64,000 nucleotides of DNA from Luteibacter yeojuensis (GCF_011742875.1 NZ_JAAQTL010000001.1:2356001-2420000); one strand, 5' to 3'. Shown: positions 1 through 9,025, counted from the first letter of the stretch. Made by a program: numbers and translations. Notes: generated by a model not told the origin, from the letters alone.

Positions 1-2663
1 ATAGCTACCGCCTCGCCGATGCCCCGGGCTGCGCCAGCGGTGGCGCCTGCGACTGGCGCCAGGGCGACCTGCACACCGTCACCCATCCCCTCGGCCACGT
101 CCACACCGTGCTCGCCTACGATGCCGCCGGTCGTGTGCGCACCAGCACCGATGCCAACGGCGTGCGCACCGAGCGCACCTACGATGCGATGGGCCGTCCC
201 CTCACCGTGACCCTGCGCGCTCGCCGCGACGGCACGCCGTCCGCGACGGACATCGTCACCCGCGCGACCTACACCGCGCACGGCGACCTGGATACGCTGA
301 CCGATCCGGACGGGGCCACCCTCACGCATCGTTACAATGCCGCCCGCCGTCTGATCGAACAGGTCGATGCACTCGGCCGCACGCGCCGGATCGAACGCGA
401 CGCACAAGGCCTGATCGACAACGATCGCTTCAACCGCGCCGATGGCACCGAGGATCTGCATCGGGCATTCCGCTACGACAATGACGGCGTCGTGGAGCGG
501 GTCATGTACAACGGCTCGATCATCGACTACGAAGTCGATGCCAACGGCCGCCTTCTGCAGCGCTTCGGCTGGTTCCGAAGTCCCGCCCTCACCCGCGACG
601 CCCGCGGCCGGGTCGCGCGGCTCACCGAAGGCCGTGGCGACGAAGCCGCCGAGACGACCCTGACCTACGACGGCACCGACCAGGTCAAAACCGTCGTCGA
701 CCCCAAGGGCCTGGCCACCGCTTACCTGCGCAACGGCCTGGGCGACCTGCTCTGGCGGCGCAGCCCCGACACCGGCGACACCATCTTCGAACCCGATGCC
801 GCCGGCCAGCCCGTGCGCGAGACGCCGGCCGACGCCCGCACCCTTGAGCGGGCTTACGACGCTGCCGGACGCCTCACCGCGGTGACCTACAGCGACACCG
901 CCAAGACCACGTTCGTCTACGACCAGCCCGAACTGGCCTGCGCCCCCGACGCCACCTTCGCGGTGGGTCGCCTGAGCACCGTCACCGATCGCGACGGGCG
1001 TACCAGCTTCTGCTACGACTTCGCTGGAAGGGTCGTACAGAAAATCCAGGTCACGCGCGGGGTTCGTCTGGAATTGCGCTACGCCTATACCCCTGCCGGC
1101 CGCCTGGCCGCCATGACGTATCCGGATGGCCGCACGGTCACCTACACGCGAGACGCTGCGGGTCAGGTCACGGGCGTGACCACGCAAGCCCCCCTGGCCG
1201 CCGCGCAGCCGCTCATCACCGATGTGCAGCACGACGCCCTCGGCCGCGTCCTCGGCTGGACCGCCGGTACCCGCAACGTCACCCGCGGTTACCACGCGCT
1301 GGGCCTGGTCACCGGCGTGCACGACCTGCGCCCCGGCGGGCTCAACCTCACCCTCGACTACCTTAACGGCGAGGTCGATACGATCAGCAGTGGGTTGGTC
1401 CCCGGTTTCATGTTCCACGACAGTGCCGCCCGTCTCGTCGCGACCAGCTGGCTGGGCCTGCCCGCCGTACTGCACCAGTACAGCTACGACGGCACCGGCA
1501 ACCGGCTCACCTGGGACACCGGCGCGTTACAGAAGCGTCGCTACGTCTACGCCGAGGACAGCCACCGGTTGCTGATCGGCGACAACGTCCCGCGCGAGTA
1601 CGATGCCAACGGCAACACCACCCGCATCGGCGAGCGCGGCTTCGTCTACGACGCCAGCGGCCGGATGAGCCAGGCCACCGTCAACGGCGTGGTCGAGATG
1701 AACTACGCGTACAACCCGTTCGGGCAACAGGTGGCGAAATACATCGCCGGACAGACCACCGTCGCCCTGCACGACGAGGCCGGCCATTGGCTCGGCGACT
1801 ACGACGGTGCCGGCCAGCCGATCCGTCAGGTCGCCTGGCTCGACGATCTGCCGATTGCCGCCATCGACGGCAATGCCATCCGCGACATCCAGACCGACCA
1901 CCTGGGCACGCCGCGCGTGGTCATCGACCGGGCGACGGACAAAGCCATCTGGACCTGGTCGATCGTCGGCGATGCGTTTGGTAGCGATGCGCCCAATGAA
2001 GATCCCGATGGCGACGGCACGAAGTACGTCTTCGACATGCGCTTCCCAGGACAGCGCTACGACGCGGTGACCAAGCTCTTCCAGAACGGCTGGCGCGATT
2101 ACGATCCGCTGGGTGGGCGGTATATCCAGAGCGATCCGATCGGGCTCAGCGGAGGCATTTCGACCTATGCCTATGTGGGGAGCAATCCGTATGCGCGGGT
2201 TGATCCCCGAGGACTGGATGGCATGATCGTCACGTTCCCCAACTACATGGTCGACACGGGATTTGGCTTCAAGGCGCCGTTGGGTCATTCTGGCGTCATC
2301 GCCATCAATGATATGACCGGGGACGCACAGTACTTCGATATAGGCCGCTACGGCGGCAAGTACGGCGATGTGCGTGGACCATCTCCTGTCGGAAAAATCT
2401 CGTTCGATGCACAAGGGAATCCTACGCACTCCTCGCTTGTGGCAGTACTGGAAAAAGTATCTAGCGAGTTTGGACGAGGATACACATCGGTAATGACGGC
2501 ATATAGCAAGGATGCTGATGCTCTTTCGATGTGGGCCTATGCCATGGAAAGAAAGGAGAATAGAGAAAAGTACCCATACACCGTTAATCCGTTCAGCACA
2601 TACCCAATGAACTTCTGCCACAGCTTTGCAAAGGAAGTTTTCTCGGCGGGAATGGGGAGGTGA
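1..2663 (+). CDS. RHS/YD-repeat polymorphic toxin, 3' part (5' end outside window)
   Basis: The reading frame is open from the first base of the window, so the true start lies upstream and the GTG at 108 is only the first internal start codon. The visible part is dense in YD-type repeats (YDAAGR, YDATG, YAYN), which in this family fold into a hollow beta-cocoon around the C-terminal toxin. The RHS core ends in the signature DPRGL (2202-2216), after which the sequence changes character. The tip (2217-2663, about 148 residues) is more AT-rich than the core. It has a GHSG motif (His codon 2286-2288) and a late NFCHSF motif (Cys codon 2616-2618). His-before-Cys order with a Cys-x-(H)-F context resembles permuted papain-fold (LRAT/NlpC-P60-like) enzymes, so I infer an amide- or ester-cleaving toxin. 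The delivery system is not visible here. Confidence 0.9.
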   Translation, partial: SYRLADAPGCASGGACDWRQGDLHTVTHPLGHVHTVLAYDAAGRVRTSTDANGVRTERTYDAMGRPLTVTLRARRDGTPSATDIVTRATYTAHGDLDTLTDPDGATLTHRYNAARRLIEQVDALGRTRRIERDAQGLIDNDRFNRADGTEDLHRAFRYDNDGVVERVMYNGSIIDYEVDANGRLLQRFGWFRSPALTRDARGRVARLTEGRGDEAAETTLTYDGTDQVKTVVDPKGLATAYLRNGLGDLLWRRSPDTGDTIFEPDAAGQPVRETPADARTLERAYDAAGRLTAVTYSDTAKTTFVYDQPELACAPDATFAVGRLSTVTDRDGRTSFCYDFAGRVVQKIQVTRGVRLELRYAYTPAGRLAAMTYPDGRTVTYTRDAAGQVTGVTTQAPLAAAQPLITDVQHDALGRVLGWTAGTRNVTRGYHALGLVTGVHDLRPGGLNLTLDYLNGEVDTISSGLVPGFMFHDSAARLVATSWLGLPAVLHQYSYDGTGNRLTWDTGALQKRRYVYAEDSHRLLIGDNVPREYDANGNTTRIGERGFVYDASGRMSQATVNGVVEMNYAYNPFGQQVAKYIAGQTTVALHDEAGHWLGDYDGAGQPIRQVAWLDDLPIAAIDGNAIRDIQTDHLGTPRVVIDRATDKAIWTWSIVGDAFGSDAPNEDPDGDGTKYVFDMRFPGQRYDAVTKLFQNGWRDYDPLGGRYIQSDPIGLSGGISTYAYVGSNPYARVDPRGLDGMIVTFPNYMVDTGFGFKAPLGHSGVIAINDMTGDAQYFDIGRYGGKYGDVRGPSPVGKISFDAQGNPTHSSLVAVLEKVSSEFGRGYTSVMTAYSKDADALSMWAYAMERKENREKYPYTVNPFSTYPMNFCHSFAKEVFSAGMGR
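1581..2213 (+). repeat. RHS core 3' segment, parent copy of two downstream partial copies
   Basis: This end of the rhs core is present twice more downstream, almost base for base: 1737-2213 matches 3081-3557 and 1581-1967 matches 4310-4696. Direct repeats of this length can recombine and so exchange the toxin tip of the main gene. Confidence 0.85.
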
Positions 2664-3004
2664 AGTACGTTCTAACGGCAATCACCTATACCCTGATGGC
2701 CCTATCAGCCCTCATGTTTCTGAAAAGCCTTGATCGCGCTGTAGAGATTGATGATCTGAAGTCTCACATAGAGCAACAAAATCGAGCCATTGCTTTCTTA
2801 CAATCAATTAATGTTGAAGCTATGACCCCGTGCACCATGAAAATTAACGCATTCGATCGGCTTGCAAAGGCGAGCGGGTACGCATCGACCACATGGACAA
2901 ATGAGCATGTATTCGTCGGCCCCTTTCAAGTTAAACGACGTGGTGATTGCATCTCCAGCATGAAGCTCATCGGGCTTCCTGGCCATCCTGGCCGGGGAAA
3001 TTAG
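2660..3004 (+). CDS. Candidate immunity protein for the first RHS tip
   Basis: This 114-residue protein starts at a GTG that overlaps the rhs stop codon by four bases (GTGA), so the two are translationally coupled, as is usual for toxin and immunity pairs. One N-terminal membrane segment (about residues 4-21) is followed by a short helical stretch and a soluble C-terminal part with two cysteines. This layout suits a protein anchored in the inner membrane with its soluble part in the periplasm, where a cell-wall- or lipid-acting toxin would have to be blocked. Base composition is lower in GC than the housekeeping genes nearby, like the toxin tip. I recognise no family; the immunity role is inferred from position, coupling and size. 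Confidence 0.6.
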   Translation: MKYVLTAITYTLMALSALMFLKSLDRAVEIDDLKSHIEQQNRAIAFLQSINVEAMTPCTMKINAFDRLAKASGYASTTWTNEHVFVGPFQVKRRGDCISSMKLIGLPGHPGRGN

Positions 3005-3011
3005 GCGAGCG

Positions 3012-3974
3012 ATGCAAGATGTCGCAGGGATGAAAACATGTGGAGATCAACTACAGGTACACCCATTCGGCCAGCGGTCGAAGTACATCGCTGGACAAAC
3101 CACCGTCTCCCTGCACGACGAGGCCGGCCATTGGCTCGGCGACTACGACGGCGCCGGCCGCCCGATCCGCCAGGTCGCCTGGCTGGACGATTTGCCGCTG
3201 GCGGCCATCGACGGCAACGCCATCCGCGACATCCAGACCGACCACCTGGGCACACCACGCGTGGTCATCGACCGCACGACGGACAAAGCCATCTGGACCT
3301 GGTCGATCGTCGGCGATGCGTTTGGCAGCGATGCGCCCAATGAAGATCCCGATGGCGACGGCACGAAGTACGTCTTCGACATGCGCTTCCCAGGACAGCG
3401 CTACGACGCGGTGACCAAGCTCTTCCAGAACGGCTGGCGCGATTACGATCCGTTGGGTGGGCGATATATCCAGAGCGATCCGATCGGGCTCGCGGGTGGG
3501 ATTTCGACCTATGCCTATGTGGGGAGCAATCCGTATGCGCGGATTGACCCAACTGGTCTGTTCAATCTCTTGGTAGGAGGAAATCTCACGTTTATCCCTG
3601 CTGGCGGCGGTGGTGTCGGGGGAGGATTCTATCTCAGTTACACCGCAGAACAGGGGCTAGACTTCGGGGTTTATGGGTCAGTGAAAGGCGGCATCGGAGC
3701 CGAGATTGGAGCTGGATTGAGCGCAGGATATGTGCCCGGCGACGCATCGAATATCAGTGGAACCTCTCTTGACGCCTCCATATCCGGAGGGGTGTTCTCC
3801 GGCACAGTGGGTGGAGCCGTGAGTCAGCCGACCTATGCAAGTTATAGCGTCGGTCTTGGCATTGGATTGCCCGCGGGAGCATCACTGAGCGCTACGAAAA
3901 CTTCTCACGCAAGCGCTCTCAATGGGCTGCGATGGGTCGGGAAGAAGCTTGGTTTCGGCAACGGTTGCGATTGA
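3012..3974 (+). CDS. Orphan RHS C-terminal cassette with a second toxin tip
   Basis: This is a displaced rhs 3' end. From about 3081 it copies the core of the first rhs gene, and it ends in the signature DPTGL (3546-3560). A weaker similarity upstream (about 3037-3080) needs a 1-base frame change, so the ATG at 3012 may be fortuitous and the cassette may be silent until it recombines with the full gene. The new tip (3561-3974, about 137 residues) is very rich in glycine, serine and alanine in alternating hydrophobic patterns and ends in a Cys-Asp. I recognise no enzyme motif; a membrane-active or beta-rich tip is possible but unproven. Confidence 0.75.
   Translation: MQDVAGMKTCGDQLQVHPFGQRSKYIAGQTTVSLHDEAGHWLGDYDGAGRPIRQVAWLDDLPLAAIDGNAIRDIQTDHLGTPRVVIDRTTDKAIWTWSIVGDAFGSDAPNEDPDGDGTKYVFDMRFPGQRYDAVTKLFQNGWRDYDPLGGRYIQSDPIGLAGGISTYAYVGSNPYARIDPTGLFNLLVGGNLTFIPAGGGGVGGGFYLSYTAEQGLDFGVYGSVKGGIGAEIGAGLSAGYVPGDASNISGTSLDASISGGVFSGTVGGAVSQPTYASYSVGLGIGLPAGASLSATKTSHASALNGLRWVGKKLGFGNGCD
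3081..3557 (+). repeat. Second copy of the RHS core end
   Basis: This stretch is nearly identical to 1737-2213 in the main rhs gene and stays in the same reading frame (offset 1344). Sequence identity stops at the DP-x-GL signature, exactly where RHS tips diverge. Confidence 0.85.
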
Positions 3975-3991
3975 TCAGAGCAGGCGAACTA

Positions 3992-4291
3992 ATGCACATT
4001 ATCCTCTATGTGACTGGCCTATTAATCATAACTCTATGGGGCTTAGGAGCGGCATCGTTCCTTTGGATGTTGGTCTCGTCGCCCCTCTTGCTTGGTCAAT
4101 TTAGATCACCTAAAGACATGTATTCGAAAAGAACACTATGGAATCCTCTCAACGCCCTTCTACTCCCGCACTTGCTTACTGAAAGAGGACTAAAGATAAG
4201 GAGACACATAGGTCGTGCGGGCGTGATCTTTGTTTGCAGTCTGGCAATACTTGGACTGTTGCTAGGTCTCATTGGATTAATGGATACGTAA
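3992..4291 (+). CDS. Candidate immunity protein for the orphan RHS tip (two membrane spans)
   Basis: This is a 99-residue protein 17 bp after the orphan cassette. An in-frame ATG exists at 3932, but 3992 is preferred because it avoids overlap with the toxin frame and begins directly with the first membrane span. Two hydrophobic segments (about residues 3-28 and 76-95) flank a basic loop containing FRSPKDMYSKR. An inner-membrane immunity protein would fit a toxin acting at the membrane. The coding stretch is clearly AT-richer than the chromosome average. No family is recognised and the role rests on position. Confidence 0.5.
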   Translation: MHIILYVTGLLIITLWGLGAASFLWMLVSSPLLLGQFRSPKDMYSKRTLWNPLNALLLPHLLTERGLKIRRHIGRAGVIFVCSLAILGLLLGLIGLMDT

Positions 4292-4309
4292 GCCCATGGA
4301 ACGCCAACC

Positions 4310-4696
4310 GACAACGTCCCGCGCGAGTACGATGCCAACGGCAACACCACCCGCATCGGCGAGCGCGGCTTCGTCTACGACGCCAGCGGCCGGATGAGCC
4401 AGGCCACCGTCAACGGCGTGGTCGAGTTGAACTACGCGTACAACCCGTTCGGGCAACAGGTGGCGAAATACATCGCCGGACAGACCACCGTCTCCCTGCA
4501 CGACGAGGCCGGCCATTGGCTCGGCGACTACGACGGTGCCGGCCAGCCGATCCGGCAGGTCGCCTGGCTGGACGATCTGCCGATCGTGGCCATCGACGGC
4601 AACGCCATCCGCGACATCCAGACCGACCACCTGCGCACGCCGCGCGTGGTCATCGACCGGGCGACGGACAAAGCCATCTGGACCTGGTCGATCGTC
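4310..4696 (+). repeat. Third copy of the RHS core end
   Basis: This 387-bp copy of 1581-1967 begins abruptly at GACAACGTCCCGCG and ends abruptly at GATCGTC. Confidence 0.85.
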
Positions 4697-4700
4697 CATT

Positions 4701-4787
4701 CCTGCCGGGGAAGCAATGTTCAGACGAACGCCCTATCGAACGAGCTGAGCAACAGTGACGCTACCACACCATTGCTCTTCCCGGCAG
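4701..4787. repeat. Imperfect inverted repeat at the broken RHS end
   Basis: CCTGCCGGGGAAGCAATG (4701-4718) is mirrored by CATTGCTCTTCCCGGCAG (4770-4787) with one or two mismatches. The nonamer GATCGTCCA flanks the pair at 4690-4698 and 4787-4795. It could be a tiny mobile remnant or a transcript hairpin. Confidence 0.45.
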
Positions 4788-4871
4788 ATCGTCCACGCAT
4801 CTGCCCCGTGGCAGCACAGCGAGCTGGTTACACGATGCCTTCGGAGAGATTGCGGGCATCCATGAGTTGAA

Positions 4872-5684
4872 TCAGGCCGTGCGCCGGCGCAGCGCATGGC
4901 GGGCCACGGCGGCCATCGAGGCGAGGAAAGCGGCGGCGAGGAATCCAATGCCGCCCGTGAGCACGATGTTGGGGAGCACCCGGTCCTTCGGCACGTAGAC
5001 CGGCCAGGCCATCGACGTCTGGTAGGTGTAATTGGCGAGCTGGCGGGTGGCCAGGTCGGCCCGGGCATGCTCGAGTTCGCGGATGTCGTCATTGCTGCTG
5101 GCCAGGGCCACCGCGGCCACCGCGGCGGCGTCGCCCCTGCCCGTCGCTTCCGCGACGAGCCGGTCGCGATCGGCTTGTGCCTGTTTCAGGTTCGCGTCCA
5201 GTTCGTCGAGGCGCTCCTTGGCGAGCGCGGTCGGCCTGGCGCCGATCTCCGCGTGCACGGCGTGGAGCACGGTCGCCGTGGCGGTGGCGAGCTGCTTCGC
5301 GTCCTCCGCCGAATAGCCGCGGACGCTGAGCTTGACGAGATTGGCGTAAGCCAGTTGCTCGATCCGCATGCTGCGGCGGTAGAGCGCCCCAGCCGGCGCG
5401 TCCACGGGCACGCCGATGCTTTTCAGCACGTCGTCCTGGAATGCCCGCGTCTCCAGCCGTTCCACGGTACGCGAGAACGCTTCGACATGAGGATCCTGTC
5501 CCGCCGGTGCGAAGCCCATCTGGCCGATCTGGATCCAGGCGGTGGCCTCCCACTGGCTGCGTGCATGGTGAAGGTAGGCGAACGTGGCCGCGAGCACGAG
5601 GACGCCGACGCCGATGAACCAGCGCCACTCGCGGACGACGATGCGCCACATGTCGATCAGATAGATTTCGTCGTCGTTGGCCAT
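4872..5684 (-). CDS. Wzz-type polysaccharide chain-length determinant
   Basis: This 270-residue inner-membrane protein sets the chain length of a surface polysaccharide. The short cytoplasmic N-terminus (MANDDEIYLIDMWR) leads into a first membrane helix (about 22-40). A periplasmic alpha-helical part with coiled-coil-like stretches follows (LDANLKQAQADRDRLVAEA), and a second helix lies near the C-terminus (NIVLTGGIGFLAAAF). This is the Wzz two-helix plan. There is no C-terminal tyrosine-kinase domain, unlike Wzc or BceF. The start at 5684 is the ATG preceding the conserved N-terminal Wzz segment. It overlaps the upstream polymerase gene by 28 bp and is the last gene of the operon. Confidence 0.85.
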   Translation of the reverse strand: MANDDEIYLIDMWRIVVREWRWFIGVGVLVLAATFAYLHHARSQWEATAWIQIGQMGFAPAGQDPHVEAFSRTVERLETRAFQDDVLKSIGVPVDAPAGALYRRSMRIEQLAYANLVKLSVRGYSAEDAKQLATATATVLHAVHAEIGARPTALAKERLDELDANLKQAQADRDRLVAEATGRGDAAAVAAVALASSNDDIRELEHARADLATRQLANYTYQTSMAWPVYVPKDRVLPNIVLTGGIGFLAAAFLASMAAVARHALRRRTA

Positions 5685-6838
5685 GCGGGAAACTCGTCGA
5701 GGGGATCGGGGGGAACGGGAAGCAGGAGGTGCCGGTTCGGCAACAGCCCTGCCAGCAGCTGGAGAAGCAGGCACAGCACGAGGAAGCCGCCGTTCATCCA
5801 GATGAAAATCTGCGGTGCGAAGGGCGACATCATGGAAACGTAGGCGATGCGCAGGAACATGAGCAGGCCGAACAGGGGAACCCCCGGCCGCAACCGGCGA
5901 ACGCACCAGAGCAGCAGGAGGTAGGCCGCGACCATGGACGTAACCGCGCCGCGCACGCCCCAGGCCAGCAGGAAGGGCAGGTATTCGGTGCCTACGTTGA
6001 TGTTCGCGGCATCGAGGGGGATATCGGTGTCCGCCGTCAGGAGCGGACCACTGCCCGGCACGAGCTGATGGAAGAGAAAATCCGGATTGGCGTAATGCTT
6101 GGCCACCATCGACGCGAAGTTGTACGGACCCGCGCTCACATAAAGAAGCAGCCACTTCACGCCCTGTGGCGCGGCCTTGTAGAGATCGCCGAAAGGCAGC
6201 CGCACGTTCTCGATGGAACCGGAGCGGAGCGTGCCGAGTACCGAGAACACCACGCAGCCGGTCACGGCGAGCGCAGCGATGGTCGCCCACGGCCATGGCC
6301 GCGCGGCATCGCGGCGCAGGGCCAGCACGAAGGCGATCGAAAACAGCCCGGCGAAGATGCGATTGCGGTCGATCACCAGCACGGGGAAGACCAGGCCCAC
6401 GATCACGAGGCCATGACGCAACGCGGGGTGGCGCGCGCAGAGCAGGCCGACGACCGGCAGCGTCCAGCACATGTCGGAGACGTGCCGAAGATGCTCGCGC
6501 CCGGGTTCGAGCACGGCGTACGAGGATGGATCGCTGATGAGCGGCACCGGAAAGAGCGCGACGTCGAGCACGCAGAACACGACGACGACACCCGCGAACG
6601 CCAGCGCCACGAAGCCCTCCCGCGTCCCTGCGTAGTGCCGCTCGCGGAAGCGGTCCGCACCGGGAAGCCGTACCCCGAACAGCATGTCGACCAACAGGAT
6701 GCCCGCCGCCACGATCGCCAGCAGCAGGATGCCCTGCCCGTAACCCTCCGGCAGATCGTAGGTGAAGGCGGTGATGCCGCAGGCCAGCAGCATCGGCAGG
6801 CAGAGGTAGCTCGACGGCAGGCGGAGGAGTTTTTTCAT
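5657..6838 (-). CDS. Wzy-like O-antigen/oligosaccharide polymerase
   Basis: This is a 393-residue integral membrane protein with about ten hydrophobic segments and a larger polar loop in the second half (around residues 220-290, ending in INVGTEYLPFLLAWG). This is the usual shape of Wzy polymerases, which join lipid-linked repeat units in the periplasm and share little sequence. The call rests on topology and on its place between a flippase/glycosyltransferase pair and a Wzz gene. The ATG overlaps the TGA of the upstream glycosyltransferase (ATGA, 6835-6838), so translation is coupled. An O-antigen ligase is the main alternative. Confidence 0.7.
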   Translation of the reverse strand: MKKLLRLPSSYLCLPMLLACGITAFTYDLPEGYGQGILLLAIVAAGILLVDMLFGVRLPGADRFRERHYAGTREGFVALAFAGVVVVFCVLDVALFPVPLISDPSSYAVLEPGREHLRHVSDMCWTLPVVGLLCARHPALRHGLVIVGLVFPVLVIDRNRIFAGLFSIAFVLALRRDAARPWPWATIAALAVTGCVVFSVLGTLRSGSIENVRLPFGDLYKAAPQGVKWLLLYVSAGPYNFASMVAKHYANPDFLFHQLVPGSGPLLTADTDIPLDAANINVGTEYLPFLLAWGVRGAVTSMVAAYLLLLWCVRRLRPGVPLFGLLMFLRIAYVSMMSPFAPQIFIWMNGGFLVLCLLLQLLAGLLPNRHLLLPVPPDPLDEFPAWPTTTKSI

Positions 6839-7773
6839 GCGGCGCCCACCCGGTGTCGGGCATGACCGAAGCGTAGCTTCGACAGCGCCATCAGCGCCAT
6901 GTAGGCGGTCATGTGCACGGCGACCCGCCCCAGCCTGCCTTGCAGGAACGCGATCTTCGCGCCGATGCGGCAGGCCTCGGCGCGCAGGCGCGTGCGGTCG
7001 GGCTCGGCGAACATGCTGACGCGTCGCAGCGCCACTTCGCGCGCCTCGGTGAGGTTCACGATGCGGGTGGCGGTATGCCGGGTCTTGCTGAAGTTGGCGC
7101 CGTGGAGGCGGTATGCGCAGACCTTCACATCGATGAAGCCGATGGCGTCGCGCGCGGCGAGGCGCAGGAACAGGTCCCAGTCGTCGATACGCAGTCCCTC
7201 CGTCCAGCGCGCGACGGTTTCGAGCGCGCCCTTGCGCAGCATGGTGACCGGACCGCCGATGGCCCAGTGGCTGATCACCGCGCGGCGGATACCGTCGTCG
7301 GACAGGTAGAGGCGCTTGTCGGCGCCATGCAGGTCGCACATGCCGCTGTCCAGGATCTTCTTGCCGTCGCCGTCGACGACCACGCAATCGCCGATGGCGG
7401 CACCTTTGGCCGGATGGGCCATGAGGTAACGGACGAGCGCTTCCGAACCGCCGGGAAGGAGATAATCGTCGCTGGCGCCGATGCGCAGGAACTCACCGTG
7501 CGCACGCGCCGCCAGCTCGTTGAGCGTGGCGGCGATGCCCTTGTTCCCGCGGCTCACGTATTCCACGGCGATGTGGTCGCGGTGCAGCGACAGCCATCCC
7601 TCGATCCGCTCGGCGGTACGGTCGGTCGAGCCGTCGTCGATGATGACGATCTCCTTGGCCGGGTACGGATCGGCGAGGATGCTGTCCAGGCAATGCTGCA
7701 CGAAAGCCTCGTGGTTGTACGCGGGGACCAGCACGGAAACGAGCGGCATCGACATCGTCGGGGGATCGATCAT
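6835..7773 (-). CDS. Family 2 glycosyltransferase
   Basis: This is a 312-residue GT-A fold glycosyltransferase that adds a sugar to the lipid-linked repeat unit on the cytoplasmic face. The N-terminal motif PLVSVLVPAYNHEAFVQHCL and the IIDDGSTD nucleotide-binding motif are typical of family 2. The DDYLLPGG and WDLFLRLA segments follow the family pattern. A more internal ATG (7755) directly before PLVSVLVPAYN is an alternative start. It begins one base after the stop of the flippase gene. It is the only glycosyltransferase in the cluster, so other genes needed for the repeat unit must lie elsewhere. Confidence 0.88.
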   Translation of the reverse strand: MIDPPTMSMPLVSVLVPAYNHEAFVQHCLDSILADPYPAKEIVIIDDGSTDRTAERIEGWLSLHRDHIAVEYVSRGNKGIAATLNELAARAHGEFLRIGASDDYLLPGGSEALVRYLMAHPAKGAAIGDCVVVDGDGKKILDSGMCDLHGADKRLYLSDDGIRRAVISHWAIGGPVTMLRKGALETVARWTEGLRIDDWDLFLRLAARDAIGFIDVKVCAYRLHGANFSKTRHTATRIVNLTEAREVALRRVSMFAEPDRTRLRAEACRIGAKIAFLQGRLGRVAVHMTAYMALMALSKLRFGHARHRVGAA

Positions 7774-7774
7774 G

Positions 7775-9025
7775 TCAGAGGGCTCCCAGGTAGCGCCGCG
7801 CCACCACGAGGTTGAAGACCAGGTAGATCGCGTAGTTCGCGGCGAACGCGTACATCGCCCCGATGAGCCCGAAGTGCGCGGTGAAGACGTGGACGAGAAG
7901 GAAGTAAGTGCCTGCGAAAACCAGTTCGGAAACGACGAACAGGCGCGTCATCGCCTTGGCCAGCATCAGGTAGGCCAGCACGAAGGAAGCGATCTTCAGC
8001 ACGTCGCCCAGCAACTGCGGCGCATACAGCGCGTTGGCCGCGGCGAAGTCGCCGCTGAACAGCACCCGCGTGACCGTGTCGCGCAGCGGGTAAATGCAGG
8101 CGGCCACCAGCGTCACCGCCGGCAGCAGGTAACGCCACGCCTCGCCTAGGGCGGCGACCAGGGGAGCCTTTTCCTTCGCCGCCGCCAGCCGCGGCAGGTA
8201 GTAGATGTTGATCGCCGTGACAAGGAAGAGCAGGTAGGCATCCGAGACGCGCGTCACGGCCTGCCAGTAGCCCACCTGCGTCCAGCCGAAACGGCTGGCG
8301 AGATCGTCGCGCACGGCGATGTTGACCAGTGGCGGCACCAGGGCCGAGGTCAGCGTCATCGTGGAGAACGCCGCCAGCCTTCCGGTCATCTCGCGATCGA
8401 AGCGCATGCGCAGCATGCCCCTGCTGAAGTAGGGGCTGCGCCACCATGCGGGCAGACCCACGACCAGCCACAGCACCTGGCCCAGCACCAGCGAAAGCAA
8501 CGCACCGTACAGATGCAGCCAACGCGACAGCGCGAGTGCGGCCAGCATCGCCAGCAACGAGCCCGCGACCTGGATGAGCGCGAGCCGGCGTACGTCCATG
8601 AAGCCGTTCACGACGGCGAGGATGTAGTTGAGGACCGCGACACCGAGCTGCGCGAAGGCAAGGACGCGGACGAGACTCGCATAGCTCGCGTCGCCGAGAA
8701 GCCATGCCGCGATCCTTGCGCTGAACACCCACGTGACCAGACCCATTGCACAGGACGCCAGCAACGCGTACCACAGCGCCGCCGACAGGAGACGCGAAAG
8801 CCGGACGCCGTCCTCGCGGTACTCCGCCACGTATTTCACGACGGCCGATCCGATCCCTCCGCCGGCGAACACCGCCAGCAGCGACATCAGGCTGATGAAC
8901 TGGCCAAGGCGCCCCACGCCGGCGGGCCCCGCGAACGACGCGACGAGCTTTACCACCAGCAGCGCCGCGAGCAGGCGCGCCGCGGTGCCGGCAGCCGCAT
9001 ACGCGCCGGAGCGGACGAAGCTCAT
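7775..9025 (-). CDS. Wzx-type lipid-linked oligosaccharide flippase
   Basis: This 416-residue protein with about twelve hydrophobic segments belongs to the polysaccharide-flippase (MATE-like) superfamily. The N-terminus ([19 protein letters not shown]) and the [14 protein letters not shown] stretch resemble the O-antigen translocase group that includes WzxE. It should move the undecaprenyl-linked repeat unit across the inner membrane. The ATG at 9025 overlaps the stop of the upstream aminotransferase by four bases. Pairing of a WzxE-like flippase with a sugar aminotransferase is the arrangement seen in amino-deoxyhexose glycan clusters. Confidence 0.87.
   Translation of the reverse strand: MSFVRSGAYAAAGTAARLLAALLVVKLVASFAGPAGVGRLGQFISLMSLLAVFAGGGIGSAVVKYVAEYREDGVRLSRLLSAALWYALLASCAMGLVTWVFSARIAAWLLGDASYASLVRVLAFAQLGVAVLNYILAVVNGFMDVRRLALIQVAGSLLAMLAALALSRWLHLYGALLSLVLGQVLWLVVGLPAWWRSPYFSRGMLRMRFDREMTGRLAAFSTMTLTSALVPPLVNIAVRDDLASRFGWTQVGYWQAVTRVSDAYLLFLVTAINIYYLPRLAAAKEKAPLVAALGEAWRYLLPAVTLVAACIYPLRDTVTRVLFSGDFAAANALYAPQLLGDVLKIASFVLAYLMLAKAMTRLFVVSELVFAGTYFLLVHVFTAHFGLIGAMYAFAANYAIYLVFNLVVARRYLGAL

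Larger units (their letters stand above)
4310..4870 (+). pseudogene. Truncated third RHS tip fragment
   Basis: Bases 4310-4696 copy the main rhs core (1581-1967) with few changes and no start of their own. The likeness ends at the residues WSIV, well before the DP-x-GL signature, so the RHS plug region and any toxin are missing. The frame then runs on for about 57 unrelated residues (VHSCRGSNV...) to a TGA. This looks like the debris of an older tip exchange. The first internal ATG is at 4394. It stops one base before the convergent polysaccharide operon. Confidence 0.8.

Noticed and set aside
4690..4795. A true insertion sequence at the RHS break
   Set aside because: Only about 100 bp, no transposase, and the rhs sequence does not resume after the second flank; kept only as an inverted repeat.
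4872..6863. A 663-codon minus-strand frame joining the Wzz-like gene to upstream sequence
   Set aside because: The first part is out-of-frame translation of the polymerase gene; protein-like sequence begins only at the ATG at 5684.
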